From: Bradyrhizobium sp. KBS0727
GTDB taxonomy: Bacteria > Pseudomonadota > Alphaproteobacteria > Rhizobiales > Xanthobacteraceae
Assembly (NCBI RefSeq): GCF_005937885.2
Contig: NZ_CP042176.1
Coordinates: 5,017,501-5,081,500 of the forward strand
Length of the DNA stretch: 64,000 nt
Direction of reading: 5' to 3'
Notes under the pieces: model-generated
The model's database searches: none
The model's input: the letters and a program-made list of their open reading frames with translations, nothing else
Told to the model about the DNA's origin: nothing
Shown: positions 35,636 to 43,142 of the stretch, in pieces
Numbering within the stretch: the first letter of the stretch is position 1
How the letters are laid out: each line of letters starts with the position of its first letter
Program-made: the position numbers and the translations under genes

Positions 35636-36058
35636 TTATGCGGTCGGCTCGAACACCGGATAATTCGTGGTTCCCGCCTGCACCCAGACGACACGAACCG
35701 GCATGTCGATCTTCACGGATTTCGGGTCGCAATTGATGATATTGGTCAGGATCCGCACGCCCTCTTCCAGCTCCACACTCGCGATCAGGTATGGCTTGAC
35801 GTCCTTGAATGGAGGCGGTGCCTTGTACGACAGCGAGAACGAATAGATTTTCCCTCGCCCGCTTGATTCACGCCATTCGAGCTTCCGCGAGCCGTTGTAG
35901 ACGCTGATCGGCCGCGGATAGAACTGATATTTGCCTGACTGCGGACAGTATTGAAGCATGAGCTTCTTGTCCTTCGCGCCATCCCAGAATGGCTTGCTGA
36001 AGTTCAGAGGAATCGGAGCGGGACGCTGTCCCGCCAAGGGATCGAACTCGATCGACAT
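35636..36058 (-). CDS. DUF35 (OB-fold/zinc-ribbon) acyl-CoA-associated protein
   Basis: A 140-residue protein of the DUF35 family: N-terminal helix with LNFSKPFWDGAKDKKLMLQY, a rubredoxin-like part, then an OB-fold (GRGKIYSFSLSYKAPPPFKD, PYLIASVELEEGVRILTNII, VRVVWVQAG). The zinc ribbon, usually C-x2-C twice, is reduced to CPQSGKYQFYPR and has lost its other cysteines. DUF35 proteins pair with thiolase-like proteins; in steroid breakdown such a pair acts as a retro-aldolase. The gene is adjacent to a thiolase-like gene and separated from it by no bases, so a complex is very likely. Confidence 0.85.
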   Translation of the reverse strand: MSIEFDPLAGQRPAPIPLNFSKPFWDGAKDKKLMLQYCPQSGKYQFYPRPISVYNGSRKLEWRESSGRGKIYSFSLSYKAPPPFKDVKPYLIASVELEEGVRILTNIINCDPKSVKIDMPVRVVWVQAGTTNYPVFEPTA

Positions 36059-37228
36059 TTATGCTGCCTCCAAAATCAATGCGGTGCTTGAGCCCCAGTT
36101 CCGCCCGTAGGGTATCCATCCAATGCCGGTCACGATGGCATTGGCGTTATTCTTCACCTGACGCGAACCCGCCTCTCCAAAGAGCTGACGCAATGCCTCA
36201 GACAAATTGTGAGCGCCGCCCGCCAATCCGGCCTGCCCTGCCGAGATCTGCCCACCGCCGGTGTTCAGTGGCAGATCGCCGCGATAGGTAAAGTCGTGCT
36301 CGTTGACGAACTGGCAGCCACGCCCGGTTTCGCAAAATCCGAGATGCTCAAGCTGCATAACGATGGCGATGAGAAAGTCATCGTAGGGATGAAACATCTT
36401 GATGTCGGAGGGCTTCATGCCGGCACGTTCAAACGCCCGCTTGCCGGCGGCGCGGTGGCCGCCTTCGGTGATATCCGGCGTCTGATTGGTCTCCAGGTAG
36501 TTCACCCGCTCGCCATAGCCGATCGGATGCACCATTTTCTTCGCGCCGAGTTTCTTCGCACGCTCGGTCGTCGTGACGATGAAAGCACTGGCGCCGTCGC
36601 ATACCATGACGCAGTCGAGCATCCGGATCGGATCGGAAATCATCGGTGAGGCAAGATAGTCGTCGACCGTGATCGGCTTTTTAAGCTTTTCGCATGCGAG
36701 ATCGTTCATCAGCGCGTGGTTGCGCTGCGTGACCGCGAGCTTGCCGAGCGCCTTGGGATCCAGACCGTACTGGTGGTCGTAGCGCTGACTGATTAGGGCA
36801 AAATATCCTGGAGGACCCATGATCCCCATCGGATACTGGAATTCGCCGCGGAATGCGCCGATGGCCTGTTTGTTTTCACTCGATTGCGGATCGGACGCGA
36901 TGACAACAACGGTTTCGCAGAGGCCTGCCTTGATCGCGGCAGCGGCGCGGGCGATGTTGCCGGAGGCAGAAGCACCGCCGAGATCCGTCACCTGGCACCA
37001 GTTCAACTCAAGCCCGAGATAGGCCGACAGGATCGGCCCATAAAACGGATTGCCCGCGTCTGCGAAGCTGGAAGACACCGCCATGCCATCAATCTCGGAC
37101 TTTTCAATCCCTGCGTGCGCGAGGGCGCCGGCCATAGCTTCGCCGGCCCAGTCATAAACGCTGCGGCCCGAACGAAATTCGATCTTCGTCTCGGCGCAGC
37201 CGATAATTGCGATATCGCGATTTACCAT
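36059..37228 (-). CDS. Thiolase-like (SCP2/lipid-transfer type) protein, partner of DUF35
   Basis: A 389-residue thiolase-fold protein of the SCP-x/Ltp group: MVNRDIAIIGCAETKIEFRS, then DLGGASASGNIARAAAAIKA, HPYDDFLIAIVMQLEHLGFC, and the N-T-G-G-G-Q-I-S-A-G-Q-A-G segment. The position of the nucleophilic cysteine of classical thiolases is Ser87 (GGASASG), so a normal thiolase reaction is unlikely. Members of this group work with DUF35 proteins as retro-aldolases or related C-C cleaving enzymes. The operon is thiolase-like, DUF35 and, 19 bp upstream, an enoyl-CoA hydratase. Hydration followed by aldol cleavage of an acyl-CoA would fit this set. Confidence 0.86.
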   Translation of the reverse strand: MVNRDIAIIGCAETKIEFRSGRSVYDWAGEAMAGALAHAGIEKSEIDGMAVSSSFADAGNPFYGPILSAYLGLELNWCQVTDLGGASASGNIARAAAAIKAGLCETVVVIASDPQSSENKQAIGAFRGEFQYPMGIMGPPGYFALISQRYDHQYGLDPKALGKLAVTQRNHALMNDLACEKLKKPITVDDYLASPMISDPIRMLDCVMVCDGASAFIVTTTERAKKLGAKKMVHPIGYGERVNYLETNQTPDITEGGHRAAGKRAFERAGMKPSDIKMFHPYDDFLIAIVMQLEHLGFCETGRGCQFVNEHDFTYRGDLPLNTGGGQISAGQAGLAGGAHNLSEALRQLFGEAGSRQVKNNANAIVTGIGWIPYGRNWGSSTALILEAA

Positions 37229-37247
37229 TGAGTGTTTCCTCGACTTT

Positions 37248-38006
37248 CTACTTGCCTGAAAAAGCGGCGGTGCGCTTTTCCGTGAATGCCTTGACGCCCT
37301 CGCGCATGTCGGCAGTGCCGAACATCAGCTGGTAGCCGCGCCGCTCCAGTCTCAATCCAGCATCGAGCGAGGTATCGAGGCCCGTGTTCACGACTTCCTT
37401 GATCTGCTGGGCGGCCAATGGCGCGAGGATTGCGATCTGCGCGGCGATCTCAAGGGCGCGCGGTTCGCAATTTCCTGGCACGACTTCGCTGACAAGGCCC
37501 ATGCGATGCGCATCGTTGGCATTGATGAATGCGCCCGTGAGCAGCAGATAGAGCGCGTTGTACTTTCCGACTGTTCTCGGCAGTCGCTGCGTGCCGCCCG
37601 CACCGGGGATCAGCCCCAGCCTGATCTCGGGCTGGCCGAATTTGGCCTTGTCGTTTGCGATGATGATGTCGCACTGCATTGCGAATTCGCATCCGCCGCC
37701 CAGCGCAAAACCGTTAACCGCGGCAATAACCGGCTTTGGGAAGTCCATGACGGCGCGTGTTGTATAAGCCTCGATCGCGCCGACAACATCGCGGCCAGCC
37801 TGCTCCTGAATATCCGCGCCCGCGGCGAACGCCTGCTCGTTGCCCGTCAAAACGACGCAACGGACGTCAGGATCATCGGCCAATTCAGCGAAATGTCCGT
37901 GCAGAAGGCGGCGCACCTCCGTGTTCAGTGCATTGCGCACCTCCGGGCGGTTGAACCGCACTACGGCTATGTGACGGGAAGGTCTTTCGACGAGGATGAC
38001 CGGCAT
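37248..38006 (-). CDS. Enoyl-CoA hydratase
   Basis: A 252-residue crotonase. The start MPVILVERPSRHIAVVRFNR at 38006 is preferred over a longer frame that would include the operator at 38066. The oxyanion loop is AFAAGADIQE. Both catalytic glutamates of true hydratases are present: in GGGCEFAMQCD and in FGQPEIRLGLIPGAGG. This differs from the other crotonase in the window (3171-3953). The product would be a 3-hydroxyacyl-CoA for the DUF35/thiolase-like pair just downstream. A TetR-type palindrome lies 60 bases upstream of the start. Confidence 0.92.
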   Translation of the reverse strand: MPVILVERPSRHIAVVRFNRPEVRNALNTEVRRLLHGHFAELADDPDVRCVVLTGNEQAFAAGADIQEQAGRDVVGAIEAYTTRAVMDFPKPVIAAVNGFALGGGCEFAMQCDIIIANDKAKFGQPEIRLGLIPGAGGTQRLPRTVGKYNALYLLLTGAFINANDAHRMGLVSEVVPGNCEPRALEIAAQIAILAPLAAQQIKEVVNTGLDTSLDAGLRLERRGYQLMFGTADMREGVKAFTEKRTAAFSGK

Positions 38007-38065
38007 GGCGGATTCTCTTTCCTTTGATCTTGCTATGTGCGACCCGCGACCGGTTAGCATAATTC

Positions 38066-38077
38066 GCACGATCGTGC
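38066..38077. promoter_or_regulatory. TetR-type operator, copy 2
   Basis: GCACGATCGTGC, preceded by AATTC and followed by AAATAAT. It lies 60 bases upstream of the enoyl-CoA hydratase start on the minus strand and would control the hydratase/thiolase-like/DUF35 operon. Confidence 0.75.
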
Positions 38078-38093
38078 AAATAATCTGCGAACG

Positions 38094-38122
38094 TAAAAAA
38101 ACACCGGCTTTGCGAGCCGGCG
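38094..38122 (-). terminator. Rho-independent terminator of the tetR gene
   Basis: On the minus strand an 8-bp stem, CGCCGGCT / AGCCGGTG (one G-T pair), with a 5-base loop is followed by a run of seven T. It lies 27 bases after the tetR stop and shields the downstream operon promoter from read-through. Confidence 0.85.
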
Positions 38123-38148
38123 TTCTCTATTATTGCGACGCTGAAGGG

Positions 38149-38811
38149 TTAGTTGATTTCGGACAATTCCCGGACGGACGATCTGGCAGCTTTGCCATTC
38201 GCTTCAGGCTTGGTCCTTTCCAGAACTTCGAAGTATTCCTCCAGAAGTCTTTCGCAATGCGCGCGATTCTCCGCGTCCGACCGCAAGATTTGCCGCATGA
38301 CCAGCCCGTGGGCGAAGATCAGGAGATGCTCGGAGGCCCGCTGCGCCTGAAGATCGGCCGGCAATTCCCCGGCCTTGATCGCGTTTTCGATCAGTCGCGT
38401 CCAGAATCCGAGCTGCTTCTCGAAACGGCGATTCTGATGTTTCCGCAGTTCGGTGTTTCTGGTGCCGGCGGCGGCATAGTTCACCCAGAAGCGCCAAAAC
38501 CGATCGTTCGACGACCTGAAGATATGGCTGAAGGCAAAGACTTTGAGCTGCGCCAATGGAGAGGAACTGGGCTTCTCCTCTGATGGAGTTTCATAGGCGG
38601 CCTGAAGTGCCGCCATGATCAGTTTCTGCTTGTTTCCAAAATGATAGTTGATGGTGCCGGTGCTGACCTCCGCACGGTCGGCAATTTGCCGCATGCTGGC
38701 GCCTTCGATACCGGACTCCGATATCACTTCGTAAACAGTGCCCAACAAATCCTTCCGCCTCTGAACTCGGCCAGGCCGCTTTCCGGCAAGGGCTTTCGAC
38801 TTGCTTTTCAT
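38149..38811 (-). CDS. TetR/AcrR-family transcriptional regulator
   Basis: A 220-residue repressor. The N-terminal HTH spans about residues 18-65: RRKDLLGTVYEVISESGIEG, ASMRQIADRAEVSTGTINYH, FGNKQKLIMAALQAAYE. The C-terminal helical domain (about 80-205) would bind the ligand, possibly an acyl-CoA or aromatic acid. It is divergent from the ABC ATPase gene. A palindrome at 38934-38945 lies between the two starts, and two identical palindromes stand before other genes of the block, so it is the natural candidate for their repressor and is probably autoregulated. Confidence 0.92.
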   Translation of the reverse strand: MKSKSKALAGKRPGRVQRRKDLLGTVYEVISESGIEGASMRQIADRAEVSTGTINYHFGNKQKLIMAALQAAYETPSEEKPSSSPLAQLKVFAFSHIFRSSNDRFWRFWVNYAAAGTRNTELRKHQNRRFEKQLGFWTRLIENAIKAGELPADLQAQRASEHLLIFAHGLVMRQILRSDAENRAHCERLLEEYFEVLERTKPEANGKAARSSVRELSEIN

Positions 38812-38933
38812 ATTCTGGGAATCCGGTTTCGGGCGCTGTCCGTAATCCGACGCCGCAAATTATCGCGGTTTGCGCATACCTGCAATGATAGCAGTTTTGC
38901 TTTACAAAAGAATGCCCCCTCATCAAATTATTT

Positions 38934-38945
38934 GCACGATCGTGC
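38934..38945. promoter_or_regulatory. TetR-type operator, copy 3
   Basis: GCACGATCGTGC in the tetR/ABC intergenic region, preceded by AATTATTT and followed by GAATT. It lies 122 bases from the tetR start and 140 bases from the ATPase start, so it could serve both promoters. Confidence 0.75.
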
Positions 38946-39085
38946 GAATTGTGTAAAACAGACCATGCCTGCCGCTGGCCGACGAACAAGCCGGCAGACG
39001 GGCACAGACCCGTACCAGAAGCTGCCATTACAATCCGTGGCCGGGGGCCGCGGAAATCTCGCGAGAAGCCAAGGTCGCATCAATC

Positions 39086-39913
39086 ATGTTGAAGCCCAAT
39101 ACAACAGCAGGCGTGTCCAGCGATTCACTGAATCCCGTACTGTCAATCAACCAGATGAACCTGACCTACAATTCGAGCCGCGGCCCGATTACAGCGATTC
39201 GCGATCTGTCGTTCTCGATCCGGAAGGGTGAGTTTGTCTCGATACTCGGGCCCTCCGGGTGCGGAAAATCGACCTTGCTTCGAATTGTCTCCGGTCTGCT
39301 GCGCCCAACGTCGGGCAAGGTTGTGCTGGCCGACGTCGAGGTCAAGGAGCCGCGGCCGGATATCGGAATCGTTTTTCAGCAACCGACGCTGCTGCCATGG
39401 AAAACCATTCTGGAGAACGTTCTGGTGCCGATCCGGGCCATGCGGATGCCGGTTGCCGACTACAAGGATCGTGCGCACGATCTTCTGCGGCTTGTGGGGT
39501 TGGGCGACTTCGTCAGTCACTATCCGTATGAACTTTCCGGTGGAATGCAGCAGCGGGTCGGCATCGCGCGCGGTCTCATTCACGATCCCGCGATGCTGCT
39601 AATGGATGAACCGTTTGCAGCGCTCGACGCGATGTCGCGTGAATTCATGATGGATGAATTGCAGCAGATATGGATGACGACCGGGAAATCCGTTCTTTTC
39701 ATCACCCATTCGATCCCCGAGGCTGTGTATCTGTCAGATCGCGTCCTGACGTTGTCGCAGCGCCCCGGTCGCGTCATCGATGATCTCAAGATCGACCTTC
39801 CCCGCGCCCGGCACGTCGAAACCATGGGGGAATCCATGTTCGGCGAGTATGCAACCCATCTCCGGGCGCTATTCAAATCAAGCGGCGTGCAATCTGCGAG
39901 GACGGCGTCATGA
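39086..39913 (+). CDS. ABC transporter ATP-binding protein (NitT/TauT type)
   Basis: A 275-residue ATPase. Walker A is GPSGCGKST (residues 55-63), the Q-loop is IGIVFQQPTLLPW, the signature is ELSGGMQQRVGIARG, Walker B is MLLMDEPFAALDAMSREF, and the H-loop is LFITHSIPEA. It begins the plus-strand operon ATPase-permease-acyl-CoA ligase and overlaps the permease start by 4 bases. Its binding protein is probably the one at 34450-35553. Confidence 0.93.
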   Translation: MLKPNTTAGVSSDSLNPVLSINQMNLTYNSSRGPITAIRDLSFSIRKGEFVSILGPSGCGKSTLLRIVSGLLRPTSGKVVLADVEVKEPRPDIGIVFQQPTLLPWKTILENVLVPIRAMRMPVADYKDRAHDLLRLVGLGDFVSHYPYELSGGMQQRVGIARGLIHDPAMLLMDEPFAALDAMSREFMMDELQQIWMTTGKSVLFITHSIPEAVYLSDRVLTLSQRPGRVIDDLKIDLPRARHVETMGESMFGEYATHLRALFKSSGVQSARTAS

Positions 39914-40692
39914 AATTTCGCTGGCTGGAAATAGCAGTTTCGGTCTTCCTTTTCGTGGCGAGCCTGTTGCTCTGGGATATGGCGATCAGGCTGTTCAAGG
40001 TGCCCGCCTACCTTGTCCCCTCGCCGCTGTCCGTCGGTGCTGCCCTGATCGACGGCCTGGTCAACGGCACCTTCTATCCGCACATCGCCGCGACGCTTTA
40101 TGCCGTGGTTGCCGGATATCTCGTTGGCTGTTTCCTCGCGGTTGTCATCGGCGCGCTTTTGGCGGAAGTTCCGCTGCTGGAGGGCGCATTGATGCCCTAT
40201 ATCGTCGCGCTCCAGTCGATGCCGAAGGTCGCGCTCGCCCCACTCATCATCGTCTGGTTCGGCTTCGGCATGTCCTCCAAAGTCGTGTTGGTCGCGCTGA
40301 TCTGCTTCTTTCCGGTCTTCATCAACACCCTGGTCGGCGTACGCTCAGTCAACCCGGACATCGTGAATCTTTACCGGGCGTTTCGCGCCTCGCGATGGAA
40401 CATCCTGTTGAACGTCAAGCTCCCTGCGGCCGCTTCGTCCATCTTCGCCGGACTTCAGATCAGCGTCGCCATGGCGCTGATCGGCGCGGTGGTTGGCGAG
40501 TTCATCGCGTCCAAGGCTGGGCTCGGGAATCTGCTGCAGGCTTCTTCAATGACGATGGACGTTGCAACGATGTTCGCGGTGGTGATCGTTCTCGCGGCGA
40601 TCGGCGTGATCGGAAATGAGATTCTGCAATACCTGCATCGCAGGGTTGTCTTCTGGGAAAGCCGGACTCATGCCGTAGCGGAAAGTGCCTGA
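39910..40692 (+). CDS. ABC transporter permease (NitT/TauT type)
   Basis: A 260-residue inner-membrane permease with about six membrane segments (ISVFLFVASLLLWDMAIRL-like start, YAVVAGYLVGCFLAVVIGAL, VLVALICFFPVFINTLVGV). The EAA loop is near NLYRAFRASRWNILLNVKLP. The ATG overlaps the end of the ATPase gene. With the ATPase it forms the core of an importer for the acid that the next gene converts to its CoA ester. Confidence 0.92.
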   Translation: MKFRWLEIAVSVFLFVASLLLWDMAIRLFKVPAYLVPSPLSVGAALIDGLVNGTFYPHIAATLYAVVAGYLVGCFLAVVIGALLAEVPLLEGALMPYIVALQSMPKVALAPLIIVWFGFGMSSKVVLVALICFFPVFINTLVGVRSVNPDIVNLYRAFRASRWNILLNVKLPAAASSIFAGLQISVAMALIGAVVGEFIASKAGLGNLLQASSMTMDVATMFAVVIVLAAIGVIGNEILQYLHRRVVFWESRTHAVAESA

Positions 40693-40715
40693 CCGCTGCG
40701 CCTCAGGAGAGAATA

Positions 40716-42317
40716 ATGTCGTCGATAACGAAAGCGGCCGCAATGCACCACACAACACCAGGCACGACCATCGATCCCGCGCGAGGGCATGTGTTTAGCG
40801 GTCGGAGCGCGGAGGCATTGCTCGCATCCATGCCGCCGCGACTCGCGAAGCTGGTTGAACGCTGGGCTGCCGCCACACCAAATCGGCCCGCGCTTATCGC
40901 AGGCAAGAAGACCGTCACATATACGGATTTCTGGCAGGCGATCGGCCGCGCCAAAGACCTGTTGACGGCTGCAGGCGTGGTCGGCGGCGACCGGGTGATG
41001 ATCGTCAACGAGAACTCGATTGCCGCGGTGACGTTCATTTTCGCCGCAAGCGATCTCGATGCTTGGGCGAGCCCCATCAACGCGCGCATGTCGGCGCGGG
41101 AAATCGACGCCTGCCGCGCATACAGCGGCTGCCGTGTCGTCGTCTACACGGTGGGTGACTCCCCGCCCGCGGCTGGTCACGCGGCGAGAGTGCAAGCGCA
41201 GATTCACGAGGACCCGGTATTTGGCAAGGTAGCCTTCGGACCCGTGGACCCGGACGCGCAGCCCGAACCGGTCTATGCGGAAAAGGACCTCCAGACTGCC
41301 GTCCTGCTGTTCTCATCGGGCACCACAGGCGCGCCAAAGGGTGTGATGCTGAGCCATCAGGCCATCATGTACATGGGCGCAAACATGGCCGAACTCCGTA
41401 ACATCACGCCGGACGATACGTTCTACAATATCACGCCGGTCAGTCATGTGATCGGTCTTGGCGCCATGCTGACGACAGCCATCTGGGCCGGAGGCACAAC
41501 CGAACTCGTCTCCCAGTTCCGGCCCGACAATTTTGTATCGGCGCTCAAGGACAACCGCGTCACCTACGTCATGGGCGTACCCACGATCTTTGCGCGGGTG
41601 CTCGAATACGCCAGAAGCAACAACCTGTCGCTGCGATCCGACCGGTTGCGATTCATTGCCGTTGGCGGAATGCCGCTTGACTTGACTTTGAAGGCGCAAG
41701 TTGAAGAGGCATTTGGGCTTGAACTTGGTAATTCATACGGAATGACCGAAATCGCTCCGGTTACCCGCTCTCGCGGTGCGACCTTGGGCCGATCGGTTGG
41801 CGAGGTGCAGCCAGGAATCGAGGTTCGTATCATCCGCGAGGATGGCACAGATGCTTCGGCTGGCGAACCAGGTGAGATATGGGTCAAGGGCCCTAATCTC
41901 ATGCTGGGATATTATAAAACCCAACTCGCGGATAACGAGATCCGACGGCCCGGCGGCTTCATCACGACGGGGGATATCGGATCGATGGATCAGGACGGCA
42001 ACCTGTCTCTGGTCGGCCGAACCAAGGATGTCATCATCCGCAGCGGGTTCAACGTTTACCCCATCGAAGTCGAGGCGGTGTTATCGCAGGTTCCGGACGT
42101 TGCACTGGTGGCGGTCGTCGGCCGCGCCGTGGACGGCAATGAGGAAGTGGTGGCCTATGTTCAACCGGTGGCGGGCCGTCAGCTCGATGTGGCCGAACTC
42201 GATGCCTGGGCCCGGGAGAATCTCACCGCTTACAAGCGACCGAGCGAGATCATTCTCACCCATGAATTGCCTATCGGCCCCACAGGCAAGATTTTGAAGT
42301 CGAAGTTACGGCGTTGA
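40716..42317 (+). CDS. Acyl-CoA (AMP-dependent) ligase
   Basis: A 533-residue adenylate-forming enzyme. The P-loop is SSGTTGAPKG (about 200-209), the A5 motif is NSYGMTEIAP, the A7/A8 region is FITTGDIGSMDQDGNLSLVG followed by RTKDVIIRSGFNVYP, and the C-terminal lysine lies in GPTGKILKSKLRR (about Lys525). It would turn an imported aromatic or fatty acid into its CoA thioester, feeding the hydratase and the DUF35/thiolase-like pair encoded nearby. It is the last gene of the ABC operon, 23 bp after the permease. Recombinase debris begins immediately at its stop codon. Confidence 0.92.
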   Translation: MSSITKAAAMHHTTPGTTIDPARGHVFSGRSAEALLASMPPRLAKLVERWAAATPNRPALIAGKKTVTYTDFWQAIGRAKDLLTAAGVVGGDRVMIVNENSIAAVTFIFAASDLDAWASPINARMSAREIDACRAYSGCRVVVYTVGDSPPAAGHAARVQAQIHEDPVFGKVAFGPVDPDAQPEPVYAEKDLQTAVLLFSSGTTGAPKGVMLSHQAIMYMGANMAELRNITPDDTFYNITPVSHVIGLGAMLTTAIWAGGTTELVSQFRPDNFVSALKDNRVTYVMGVPTIFARVLEYARSNNLSLRSDRLRFIAVGGMPLDLTLKAQVEEAFGLELGNSYGMTEIAPVTRSRGATLGRSVGEVQPGIEVRIIREDGTDASAGEPGEIWVKGPNLMLGYYKTQLADNEIRRPGGFITTGDIGSMDQDGNLSLVGRTKDVIIRSGFNVYPIEVEAVLSQVPDVALVAVVGRAVDGNEEVVAYVQPVAGRQLDVAELDAWARENLTAYKRPSEIILTHELPIGPTGKILKSKLRR

Positions 42318-42790
42318 GGGTTGTATCTGTCACCCAACCGACCGGCGACGATCATTCTCGGGAGTTGATGCGCCAGTTAATTGGCGTCTTCGATGAACAT
42401 ACTTCCCGCGAAATAAGTAAGAACACGAAGCGAGCAATGGTCGCGTCCGCCAAGCAGGGCTTTTGGAATGGGGCAACGCCACCACTGGTGGTATAAGATT
42501 GTTGAGGCCGAACGGCGCGGGCAAAAAATCAAGAAGAAGCTCGACATTGACCCGGTCGAGGCTGAGACGGTGAAGTTGATTGTTCGCCTCTACCTTGAAG
42601 GAGACGAGGCGACCGGGCCTCTAGGGGTGAAACAGACTACCGGCTGGCTGAATCGCCATGGTTACCGAACCCGCCGCGGATCGACCTTCGGCGTCGGACC
42701 TATTCACAAGATCCTGACCAACACCTGTTATTCAACGGGGCTTTGGCCCTACGGCAAGCGGGATTCCCGCAATGGCGGCCAGCAAGACGA
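42314..42790 (+). pseudogene. Large serine recombinase, middle fragment with frameshift
   Basis: Frame 1 begins within the stop region of the acyl-CoA ligase and reads VVSVTQPTGDDHSRELMRQL, then FDEHTSREISKNTKRAMVAS and AKQGFWNGATPPL before a stop near 42496. A +1 shift at about 42490 restores YKIVEAERRGQKIKKKLDID, then VEAETVKLIVRLYLEGDEAT and GPIHKILTNTCY. These are the middle (recombinase) domain motifs of large serine recombinases. The catalytic N-terminal domain and the zinc-ribbon C-terminus are missing. The left break falls exactly at the end of the ligase gene, which marks an old recombination junction. Confidence 0.78.
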
Positions 42791-43044
42791 CGAACGGCGC
42801 GCTTCGCGCCAACAGCGGTCGATCCACAATCCTCTTTCCGTGAATTCAACCTCGGCAAGACCGGCTTCGACAATCGCCAGCTTGCCAGACAGGTCGCACC
42901 CTCTCGACACACCTGTCTGCGCTGACGCCGAGGCACTCGGTTCGGCGTGCTCACATTGGTTGTCTCCAGATTTTCTTTGATCTCTCGATGCACACATCGT
43001 GCACACGCGGCCCTCTAACCAATTGAAATTATTAAACTCTCGCT

Positions 43045-43142
43045 CCAATCCATCATGAGGAAATTTAAGCTAGGTCCAGCCAGCGAAAGCTAGCTAGGTC
43101 AAGTTTCACACATCTCAGCGGCCGCTTTGCGCCGATATTGTT
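43045..43142. repeat. Dispersed repeat, copy E (also at 6287-6383)
   Basis: About 98 bp like 6287-6383, ending GCTTTGCGCCGATATTGTT. The IS1182 element begins at base 43134 within the shared end. Confidence 0.65.

Noticed and set aside
43000..43045. tRNA-like string CTCTAACCAATTGA on the plus strand
   Set aside because: It resembles the D-arm of a tRNA in reverse, but no acceptor stem, anticodon stem or T-arm can be formed around it.
42749..43048. Minus-strand frame MEREFNNFNWLEGRVCTMCA
   Set aside because: It runs antisense to the recombinase fragment and through intergenic debris; no homologous pattern or ribosome site.
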